Source: an uncultured Alphaproteobacteria bacterium (GTDB taxonomy: Bacteria > Pseudomonadota > Alphaproteobacteria > CAKMZR01). From it: a stretch of DNA of 5,698 nucleotides. Shown piece by piece: positions 1 to 5,530 of this stretch. The stretch covers positions 1,407-7,104 of the forward strand of contig CAKMZR010000082.1 in NCBI GenBank assembly GCA_929200455.1, written 5' to 3'. The notes below the pieces were generated by a model. It had not been told where the DNA came from. It did no database searches and worked only from the letters and a program-made list of their open reading frames with translations. Within the stretch, counting starts at the first letter, position 1. Each line of letters opens with the position of its first letter. The position numbers and the translations under genes are program-made.

Positions 1-120
1 CTGATAACCCTTATCGTCGCCAGAATCATCAGCCTCAGAAACTTCTCCCCAAGCCACAGAAATCCAAAACAACACCAACGGCAATAACATAACCTGTACG
101 CCTAGCCTCAATATCTTCAT
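1..120 (-). CDS. ctpA: N-terminus of a secreted protein, probably S41-family C-terminal processing peptidase (partial)
   Basis: The first 40 codons of a gene that continues beyond base 1. The reading starts MKILRLGVQVMLLPLVLFWI, a basic N-terminus followed by a hydrophobic core, and then a SVAWGE stretch that could hold a signal peptidase site. An acidic linker (EADDSGDD) follows. This is a typical export signal, so the product should be periplasmic or anchored to the inner membrane. The start at base 120 is supported by a Shine-Dalgarno sequence AAGGAGA ten bases upstream (131-137). The gene follows envC by 47 bases on the same strand and is probably co-transcribed with it. The identification as CtpA rests on position: in many Alphaproteobacteria an S41 carboxy-terminal processing protease follows gpmI and envC. 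No PDZ or Ser-Lys catalytic region lies inside the window, so the call is inferred from synteny. A different exported protein is possible. Confidence 0.6.
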   Translation of the reverse strand, partial: MKILRLGVQVMLLPLVLFWISVAWGEVSEADDSGDDKGYQ

Positions 121-130
121 CCTCGCAAAA

Positions 131-137
131 TCTCCTT
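131..137 (-). promoter_or_regulatory. Ribosome binding site of the partial ctpA-like gene
   Basis: On the minus strand this reads AAGGAGA, a strong match to the anti-Shine-Dalgarno sequence, ten bases before the ATG at 120. It is the main evidence that this truncated frame is a real gene start. It lies in the 47-base gap after envC, where I see no terminator hairpin. Confidence 0.6.
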
Positions 138-167
138 GATCCAATCTTCCCTCCACTCTCGTATATC

Positions 168-1370
168 CTATCCTGATGCACCTTTTTTCTCAACCCTCGG
201 AACACCCAACTCCACCACTCGAGGATCAAACCAACGCAAAGGATCTACAGGCTCCTCATTCCTACGCAACTGCATGTTCAAAACTCCACGCTGACTCTTT
301 CCTAGGCGTCCCACAAAACCCAACGGCTCACCCGAAAGTACCCATTGTCCCCTTGAAACGCTTACACGATTCAATCCCCATAGTATAGAATGAAATGATC
401 CCACATGCTCTATCACTATCAAATTGCCAAAACGACCCCAACCTCCCGCATGAACCACCTTCCCGTCAAACGGGGCCACCACTTGCGCGTCTTTCAATGT
501 CACGATACGAATAGCTCGCTCATGACCTCGCTCACCTGCCCCTTCCAAATTCCCCACAGAAGGTACGCCTATGTAACCCCTCACAGGAAAAGGACGAACA
601 CCTGGCGGAACCTCCTTCTTCTCCGCTTCCTTCAAACCCTCGCGACGCAATGATGGCGGCCTTTGCAATATCCGAATCTCGTCTATCAACTCCTGCAACG
701 TGCCGGCCTCTCGCGACAAAAACACCAAACGCTGCTCTATAAGACCCATCTCTTCGCGACGGCGTGCCAAGAGAACATTCTTGCTCTTGACCGTCTGCGA
801 CAACGCCTCCCGTTGACGACGCAAACTCTCATTGCTGCGTGTCAACTCTTCTAGCTGACGCCGAGTCTCTTGGCGGGCTTGCGAAAGATCCATAAAACCC
901 TCCTCAACCTCATCCACGTGCCTTTGCAAAAGTGGCACCCAATGACGCAATATCGCTTCTGCCAAAAGTGCATCGCGACGAGAACCGGGGTAAAGAACGT
1001 ACGAACGCACAGGACGCTCGTAAAAATCTCGCAAAATCGAAACAATCCTCGCCATATCTCGACGACCGGACGTCAACTCACGCAGCTGACGCTGCTGCTG
1101 ACGACCCAAACGCTCAAGACCCTCATGCAACGAAGAAACCTCCTTCTCAAGAGCACTCCCCTTGCGGGCAAGCTCTACAGACCTGTCCCTTAGCCTCTTA
1201 ATTTCCTTGTTCAACTGTGCATCTTCGCGACGAATCTTCTTTCGTTGCTCCGCGTTCTCCTCTATCGCCTCACCAAGACCCCGTAAACGCTCCTCCTCCT
1301 CCTCCGCATGGACACCAAAACTCCACACAAAAAACCCACTCAACAACAACAAAAATAAAAGACCTCTCAT
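168..1370 (-). CDS. envC: EnvC-like murein hydrolase activator with degenerate LytM/M23 domain
   Basis: A 400-residue periplasmic protein. Residues 1-22 (MRGLLFLLLLSGFFVWSFGV, then HA) look like a signal peptide with cleavage after the Ala, followed by a run of five Glu. Residues 23-240 are rich in Glu, Arg, Gln and Leu with heptad-like spacing, as in a long coiled coil. Residues 241-265 form a linker rich in Pro and charged residues. Residues 283-382 match an M23/LytM domain (VVAPFDGKVVHAGGWGRFGN, then GQWVLSGEPLG, ending PVDPLRWF). The zinc-binding His-x-His of active M23 peptidases is replaced by Asn365-Met-Gln367, so the domain should not cut peptidoglycan. EnvC proteins are known to use such domains to activate amidases during cell separation. 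The start is set by the one-base overlap with the gpmI stop (TGATG) and a purine-rich GAGGGGGAG nine bases upstream. An ATG at 1394 in the same frame would run into gpmI and precede the signal peptide, so it was not chosen. Confidence 0.88.
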   Translation of the reverse strand: MRGLLFLLLLSGFFVWSFGVHAEEEEERLRGLGEAIEENAEQRKKIRREDAQLNKEIKRLRDRSVELARKGSALEKEVSSLHEGLERLGRQQQRQLRELTSGRRDMARIVSILRDFYERPVRSYVLYPGSRRDALLAEAILRHWVPLLQRHVDEVEEGFMDLSQARQETRRQLEELTRSNESLRRQREALSQTVKSKNVLLARRREEMGLIEQRLVFLSREAGTLQELIDEIRILQRPPSLRREGLKEAEKKEVPPGVRPFPVRGYIGVPSVGNLEGAGERGHERAIRIVTLKDAQVVAPFDGKVVHAGGWGRFGNLIVIEHVGSFHSILWGLNRVSVSRGQWVLSGEPLGFVGRLGKSQRGVLNMQLRRNEEPVDPLRWFDPRVVELGVPRVEKKGASG

Positions 1371-2935
1371 CAGACTTTTCTCCCCCTCAAACAAAACAGC
1401 ACCTCTCCCGTCATCTCTTCCGGTACCTCCAACCCCATAAGCGACAATACACTCGGGGCCACATCGCTCAGTCCATACCCGCCCGCTTCTCCCACTCGCA
1501 ACTCAGCTCCCTCGCAACAACATATACAACGAACCCGATTCAATGAATGAGACGTCGAAACCTCTCCCGTCTGCAAATCCCTCATCTCCTCCGCATTCCC
1601 GTGATCCGACAATACCAACAAACAACCGCCCTTACCCTCAACCTTGCGTGCGATCTCTCCCAACATCTTATCCACATAAGACACCCCCTCCTTTACCGCC
1701 AAAAGATTTCCCGTGTGTCCCAACATGTCAGGATTCGCAAAATTCACGACAAAAAAATCATACGCATCTCCCTCAAGACCCAACAAAACCTCATCCGTCA
1801 CCTCCCGTGCAGACATCTTCGGCGTTTCATCATAAGACTCCACTCGAGGTGACGGCACTATCACTCGAGACTCACCCTCCCACGACGACTCCCGACCTCC
1901 GTTCAAAAAATACGTCACATGGGCAAACTTCTCCGTCTCCGCTACTCGCAACTGTCGCTTGCCGGAACGACTCACAACCTCTCCCAATGTCACACCTCCC
2001 TCCCGTCTCGAAAATAACGACAACATTCCCCCGTCTCCGAGATCATCCGAGTAACGCACCATGCCACACGAAACACCAAACCGTCCCCTCTCCTCTCCCT
2101 CGTCCATCCCCTTCAACAATCCCGATAAAATCTGGCGAACCCGATCCGTCCGAAAATTTATACAGAGCAAACCATCTCCTTCCCTCACACCACCATAATC
2201 TCCCACCACCTTCGGCTCCAACATCTCCTCACTGCCGCCAAGCCCTCCCCAGCCCTCCTCGCTATTCGCACGATCCATCTCGTACTGCCAGTCTGCCGAC
2301 CACCTCTCTCCCTTACCATACACAATCGCTTCATACGCCTTACGCGTCCGATCCCATCTGTTGTCACGATCCATCCCGTAAAACCTCCCCAATATCGTAC
2401 CCACCTTCACCCCATCTCCCCCCACCTCATCCCACACTTCCCGCAAAACCTTCGGAGCCTCTCCCCTCACCGTATCCCGACCGTCCGTCATCACATGCCA
2501 CACAACCTCAAAACCCGCTTCCCTCACCTTCCTCGTCATACCCACCCAATGATCCGTATGTGCGTGTACCCCTCCCTTCGACATCAATCCCAACATGTGA
2601 ACTCGACCCCCTCCACATCCTCTCATACCCTCACAAAACTCTCCCCACACAACCTCCATCTCCTCATCCCTAACACCTCCCGACAATACCGACGATATCC
2701 TCGGCAAATCCTGCCATATCACACGACCAGCTCCTATCGTCATATGACCCACCTCCGAATTCCCCATCTGTCCCTCAGGCAATCCCACTCTCTCACCGTC
2801 CGTTCGCAACAAAATAGACGGATAACGCGAAGCCAAGTCCGTCCACTCAGAAGTATCTCCCAAAAAAATTCCGTTCGACTCACTCGGAGGGGCCTCTCCC
2901 CAACCATCAAGAATAACCATCACCAATGGACGCAT
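1370..2935 (-). CDS. gpmI: 2,3-bisphosphoglycerate-independent phosphoglycerate mutase
   Basis: Interconverts 3-phosphoglycerate and 2-phosphoglycerate in cytosolic glycolysis and gluconeogenesis, using two Mn ions and a phosphoserine intermediate. The product has 521 residues, slightly longer than the roughly 510-515 usual for the family. Visible motifs in order are: ILDGWG with metal ligand Asp10; GQMGNSEVGH with nucleophile Ser60; GGVHAHTDH with His124; MTDGRDT with Arg153 and Asp154; GRFYGMDRDNRW with Arg184 and Arg190; NFRTDR with Arg262 and Arg265; AETEKFAHVTYFLNGG with Lys336; NFANPDMLGHTG with Asp403 and His407; LSDHGNAEEM with Asp444 and His445; and TSHS with His463. All known catalytic and metal-binding positions appear present. 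The start at 2935 is supported by AAGGAAG just upstream and by the MRPLVMVILDGWG family N-terminus. An in-frame ATG at 3016 would add 27 unrelated residues and cover the divergent promoter region. It is probably the first gene of an operon with envC. The codons are strongly G/T-ending. An odd Cys cluster (CICCC) sits at residues 470-474. Confidence 0.96.
   Translation of the reverse strand: MRPLVMVILDGWGEAPPSESNGIFLGDTSEWTDLASRYPSILLRTDGERVGLPEGQMGNSEVGHMTIGAGRVIWQDLPRISSVLSGGVRDEEMEVVWGEFCEGMRGCGGGRVHMLGLMSKGGVHAHTDHWVGMTRKVREAGFEVVWHVMTDGRDTVRGEAPKVLREVWDEVGGDGVKVGTILGRFYGMDRDNRWDRTRKAYEAIVYGKGERWSADWQYEMDRANSEEGWGGLGGSEEMLEPKVVGDYGGVREGDGLLCINFRTDRVRQILSGLLKGMDEGEERGRFGVSCGMVRYSDDLGDGGMLSLFSRREGGVTLGEVVSRSGKRQLRVAETEKFAHVTYFLNGGRESSWEGESRVIVPSPRVESYDETPKMSAREVTDEVLLGLEGDAYDFFVVNFANPDMLGHTGNLLAVKEGVSYVDKMLGEIARKVEGKGGCLLVLSDHGNAEEMRDLQTGEVSTSHSLNRVRCICCCEGAELRVGEAGGYGLSDVAPSVLSLMGLEVPEEMTGEVLFCLRGRKV
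1380..1388 (-). promoter_or_regulatory. Ribosome binding site of envC, inside the end of gpmI
   Basis: The minus strand reads GAGGGGGAG, nine bases before the envC ATG at 1370, and lies within the last codons of gpmI. Together with the TGATG stop-start overlap, it supports translational coupling of envC to gpmI and favours the start at 1370 over the ATG at 1394. Confidence 0.5.
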
Positions 2936-2940
2936 GTTCT

Positions 2941-2947
2941 CTTCCTT
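2941..2947 (-). promoter_or_regulatory. Ribosome binding site deciding the gpmI start
   Basis: The minus strand reads AAGGAAG, with five bases between its end and the ATG at 2935 (seven counted from the AAGGA core). The spacing is good and fixes the start at MRPLVMVILDGWG rather than the upstream in-frame ATG at 3016. Confidence 0.65.
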
Positions 2948-2961
2948 ACCAAACTCTACTC

Positions 2962-2988
2962 TTGTTGACTTTTTTCGTAACCTATGAT
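2962..2988 (+). promoter_or_regulatory. Candidate coxBA promoter (-35 TTGTTG, -10 TATGAT)
   Basis: TATGAT at 2983-2988 matches the sigma-70 -10 consensus at five of six positions. TTGTTG at 2962-2967 supplies the TTG core of a -35 box at a spacing of 15, shorter than the ideal 17. If correct, transcription would begin near 2995 and leave a leader of about 43 bases before coxB. This is suggestive only. Confidence 0.3.
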
Positions 2989-3017
2989 TAATTCTCATCA
3001 ATGGAACATCACACAAA

Positions 3018-3024
3018 AAGGAAG
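3018..3024 (+). promoter_or_regulatory. Ribosome binding site of coxB
   Basis: AAGGAAG lies 13 bases before the ATG at 3038, slightly far but the only Shine-Dalgarno-like sequence here. It falls downstream of the alternative in-frame ATG at 2984, so it supports the shorter protein that begins directly with the signal peptide. Confidence 0.5.
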
Positions 3025-3037
3025 ATCACCCCCCACA

Positions 3038-3898
3038 ATGTCCAGATTGCTCAACTTACCCTACGCTCTCTTATTCGCCGCCGCAACTCTTGTCAACTCC
3101 TATTCAGTTCATGCTGCCGTGCCCGGAGGCTATAACCTACCAGAACCCGCCAACAAACTCGCTCAGAGCATGTTCGACTTCCACTCCTACTGGCTCTTGC
3201 CCATCGTCTTCGGAATCTCCGCTTTCGTTCTCGCTCTCCTCGTCTACACCTGCTACCGATTCTCAGAACACAGAAATCCCGTACCCTCAAAAACAACACA
3301 CAATGCTTACCTCGAAATCATATGGACACTCGTACCCGTACTCATCCTCCTCATCATCGTCGCTCCTTCCCTCCGCATACTCCAAGGAACCGACGACCTC
3401 AGCAACGCAGAAATGACCATAAAAACTACAGGATTCCAATGGTACTGGAATTATGCTTACGTCGATGAAGGCGAACTCGCTTTCGACTCCATCCTCATTC
3501 CAGACGACCAAATCAAAGATGGACAACTCCGACTCATGAGCGTCGACCAACCCCTCGTCATTCCCGCAAATACCAAAATCAAATTGCAATTCACCGCCGG
3601 CGACGTCATACATAGCTGGGCCGTACAAGACTTCGGCGTCAGAATGGATGCCGTACCAGGACTCCTCAACGAATTCCCCCTCGAACCCGTCAAAAAACCC
3701 GGAATCTATTACGGATTCTGCTCCGAACTCTGCGGAAGCAAACATAGCTACATGCCCATAGAAGTACACGTTCTCCCTAAAGACAAATTCAAATCATGGC
3801 TCGAAGAAGCCAAAAAATCATTCGATCTCGGAAATCCCATCTCAACACCCCAAACCTTTTCTCACGCACAAGAAACAACCTCACAGTCCCAAGGATAG
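3038..3898 (+). CDS. coxB: Cytochrome c oxidase subunit II, CuA-containing
   Basis: Takes electrons from cytochrome c through the binuclear CuA centre and passes them to subunit I. The product has 286 residues. Residues 1-26 form a signal peptide (MSRLLNLPYALLFAAATLVN, ending near VHA). Two membrane helices follow at about 52-73 and 94-112, the second preceded by Glu93 of the LEIIWT motif at the K-channel mouth. The periplasmic cupredoxin domain starts near residue 125. FQWYW at 133-137 carries the Trp (135) that receives electrons from cytochrome c. The CuA ligands are all present: His192 in DVIHSW, Cys228, Glu230, Cys232, His236 and Met239. VRMDAVPG at 201-208 is the usual conserved stretch. 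The C-terminal tail is rich in Ser, Thr and Gln. An ATG at 2984 would add 18 residues before the signal peptide and was rejected. Six bases separate coxB from coxA. Phe227 before the first CuA Cys is unusual, as Gln is common there. Confidence 0.96.
   Translation: MSRLLNLPYALLFAAATLVNSYSVHAAVPGGYNLPEPANKLAQSMFDFHSYWLLPIVFGISAFVLALLVYTCYRFSEHRNPVPSKTTHNAYLEIIWTLVPVLILLIIVAPSLRILQGTDDLSNAEMTIKTTGFQWYWNYAYVDEGELAFDSILIPDDQIKDGQLRLMSVDQPLVIPANTKIKLQFTAGDVIHSWAVQDFGVRMDAVPGLLNEFPLEPVKKPGIYYGFCSELCGSKHSYMPIEVHVLPKDKFKSWLEEAKKSFDLGNPISTPQTFSHAQETTSQSQG
3891..3895 (+). promoter_or_regulatory. Ribosome binding site of coxA, overlapping the coxB end
   Basis: AAGGA lies nine bases before the coxA ATG at 3905 and within the last coxB codons, just before its TAG stop. 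The arrangement suggests that the two subunits are translated from one message with coupling. Confidence 0.6.
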
Positions 3899-3904
3899 CC
3901 ACAC

Positions 3905-5521
3905 ATGACAACCGCCGAACACCCTCATACCGATAGCCACCATGCTCACGACACCCCAAAAGGAATCGGACGCTGGCTCTTCTCTACCAATCATCGCGAT
4001 ATCGGCACCATGTACCTCCTCTTCTCCATGATCGCCGCCGTCGTTGGCGTCGGGCTTTCCATCTATATGCGTTTGGAACTCCAAAGTCCCGGCGTACAAT
4101 TCATGCTCACTCCCGACGGAGAACCCGACGGACAATTCTGGAACGTCATCATTACCGCTCACGGCTTGCTCATGGTCTTCTTCGTCGTCATGCCCGCCCT
4201 CATCGGAGGATTCGGAAACTGGTTCGTTCCCCTCATGATCGGAGCTCCCGATATGGCCTTCCCTCGCATGAACAATATCAGCTTCTGGCTGCTCCCTCCC
4301 GCCATCATCCTCCTCACCCTCTCCATCTTCGCCGGAGACGGTGCCGGAACAGGGTGGACCGCTTACCCCCCCCTCTCAAGCTTTAGTGCTCATCCGGACG
4401 CCAGTGTCGACCTCGCCATCTTCGCCCTGCACCTTGCAGGTGTATCTTCACTGCTCGGTGCCATCAACTTCGTCACCACCATCTTCAATATGCGTACCCC
4501 CGGAATGACCCTCCACAAAATGCCCCTCTTCTGCTGGGCCATGCTCGTTACCGCTTTCCTCCTCATCATCTCTCTTCCCGTACTCGCAGGTGCCATCACC
4601 ATGCTCCTTACAGACAGAAACTTCGGTACAGCATTCTTCATCCCAGAACAAGGTGGTGACCCCATTCTCTTCCAACACCTCTTCTGGTTCTTCGGACACC
4701 CGGAAGTCTACGTCATGATCCTTCCCGCCTTCGGAATCGTAAGCCATGTCGTCTCAACTTTTTCCAAAAAACCCATCTTCGGATACCTCGGGATGGTCTA
4801 CGCTATGGTCATGATCGGATTCGTCGGGTCCATCGTATGGGCTCACCACATGTTCACCGTCGGACTTTCCCTCGAAACACGTGTCTACTTCACCATGGCA
4901 ACGCTTGTCATCGCCGTTCCCACTGGCGTCAAAATCTTTAGCTGGATCGCTACCATGTGGGGCGGATCCATCCGATTCGAAGTCCCCATGTTGTGGGCCA
5001 TCGGATTCATCTTCGTCTTCACCGTCGGCGGCGTCACCGGAGTCGTGCTCGCTAACGGCGGCATGGATATCCAACTTCACGACACTTACTACGTCGTCGC
5101 CCACTTCCACTATGTCCTCTCCCTTGGAGCCGTCTTCGGAATATTCGCCGGATTCATGTACTGGTTCGGAAAAATGAGCGGATGCGAATATCCTCCCCTC
5201 ATCGCAAAAATACACTTCTGGGGCATGTTCATCGGCGTCAACCTCACCTTCTTCCCCCAACACTTCGCAGGACTCGCAGGAATGCCTAGACGATACATCG
5301 ATTATGCAGACGGATTCGCTGCCATCAACTTCATCTCTTCCATCGGTTCCTACGTATCCGCTTCCGCTTACGTCCTCTTCCTCTGCGGACTCATCTACGC
5401 ACTCAAAGCAAAAAAACCCGTGCCCGCCAATCCATGGGGCGAAGGGGCCACAACCCTCGAGTGGACAGTCTCTTCCCCTCCTCCCGCTCATACCTTCAAC
5501 GAACTCCCCGTCATCCGCTAA
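3905..5521 (+). CDS. coxA: Cytochrome c oxidase subunit I, aa3-type (A1 heme-copper oxidase)
   Basis: The catalytic subunit that reduces oxygen to water at the heme a3-CuB centre and pumps protons across the inner membrane. The product has 538 residues, normal for bacteria, with twelve hydrophobic helices between about 37 and 500. Heme a ligands are His86 (ITAHGLLM) and His402; the heme a3 ligand is His400 (VAHFHY). CuB ligands are His265, His314 and His315 (WAHHMF). Tyr269 in GHPEVY is the residue normally cross-linked to a CuB histidine. Glu267 in the same motif marks subfamily A1. Asp116 (GAPDMAFPRMNN) opens the D-channel and Lys343 (PTGVKIFSW) lies in the K-channel. His392-Asp393 form the Mg/Mn site, and Arg462-Arg463 (MPRRY) contact the heme propionates. 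The N-terminal 16 residues are rich in His and Asp. The start is backed by AAGGA upstream. The codons are strongly C/A-ending, opposite to gpmI. No frameshift or missing key residue is visible. Confidence 0.98.
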   Translation: MTTAEHPHTDSHHAHDTPKGIGRWLFSTNHRDIGTMYLLFSMIAAVVGVGLSIYMRLELQSPGVQFMLTPDGEPDGQFWNVIITAHGLLMVFFVVMPALIGGFGNWFVPLMIGAPDMAFPRMNNISFWLLPPAIILLTLSIFAGDGAGTGWTAYPPLSSFSAHPDASVDLAIFALHLAGVSSLLGAINFVTTIFNMRTPGMTLHKMPLFCWAMLVTAFLLIISLPVLAGAITMLLTDRNFGTAFFIPEQGGDPILFQHLFWFFGHPEVYVMILPAFGIVSHVVSTFSKKPIFGYLGMVYAMVMIGFVGSIVWAHHMFTVGLSLETRVYFTMATLVIAVPTGVKIFSWIATMWGGSIRFEVPMLWAIGFIFVFTVGGVTGVVLANGGMDIQLHDTYYVVAHFHYVLSLGAVFGIFAGFMYWFGKMSGCEYPPLIAKIHFWGMFIGVNLTFFPQHFAGLAGMPRRYIDYADGFAAINFISSIGSYVSASAYVLFLCGLIYALKAKKPVPANPWGEGATTLEWTVSSPPPAHTFNELPVIR

Positions 5522-5530
5522 TCTCCCATC

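Larger units (their letters stand above)
2936..3037. promoter_or_regulatory. Divergent promoter region between gpmI and coxB
   Basis: These 102 bases separate two genes read in opposite directions, so they should hold promoters for both operons. The region is visibly richer in A and T than the flanking genes. On the plus strand, TATGAT at 2983-2988 is one base from the consensus -10 hexamer. The nearest -35 candidates are TTGTTG at 2962-2967 (15-base spacer) and TTGACT at 2965-2970 (12-base spacer, too short). On the minus strand, TTGTGT upstream of ATTAAT with an 18-base spacer is a weak candidate. I see no clear long inverted repeat that would mark an operator. The presence of promoters follows from gene arrangement; the hexamer placement is tentative. 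Confidence 0.5.

Noticed and set aside
121..167. Possible terminator between envC and the ctpA-like gene
   Set aside because: I see no stable GC-rich hairpin followed by a T run in these 47 bases, and both genes are on the same strand.
35..229. Minus-strand 64-codon open frame across the envC-ctpA gap
   Set aside because: It overlaps the end of envC and the start of the ctpA-like gene in a different frame and shows no motif. The frame starting at 120 has both a signal peptide and a ribosome binding site.
1371..1394. Longer envC starting at the ATG at 1394
   Set aside because: It would overlap gpmI and precede the signal peptide with acidic residues. The TGATG overlap and GAGGGGGAG favour 1370.
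1543..2673. Plus-strand open frame of 376 codons as a possible gene
   Set aside because: It lies wholly opposite gpmI, whose catalytic motifs are all intact. The translation is low-complexity Pro/Ser/Thr/His with no recognisable domain, as expected from a C-rich antisense strand.
2984..3000. Possible operator (TGAT...ATCA around TTAATT) in the divergent junction
   Set aside because: The inverted match is only four bases per arm, which is expected by chance in an AT-richer stretch.
2936..3016. Longer gpmI starting at the in-frame ATG at 3016
   Set aside because: The 27 extra residues are unlike the family N-terminus, a good ribosome binding site precedes 2935, and the extension would cover the whole divergent promoter region.
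2984..3037. Longer coxB starting at the ATG at 2984
   Set aside because: It would put 18 polar residues before a signal peptide, its ATG lies within the candidate -10 box, and the Shine-Dalgarno-like sequence lies downstream of it.
3287..3769. Minus-strand open frame of 160 codons opposite coxB
   Set aside because: It is an acidic shadow of coxB with no recognisable domain, and coxB has all its CuA ligands in the real frame.
4754..5491. Minus-strand open frame of 245 codons opposite coxA
   Set aside because: The translation is an acidic Asp/Glu/Gly/Ser-rich low-complexity sequence mirroring coxA codons, with no motif. coxA is unambiguous.
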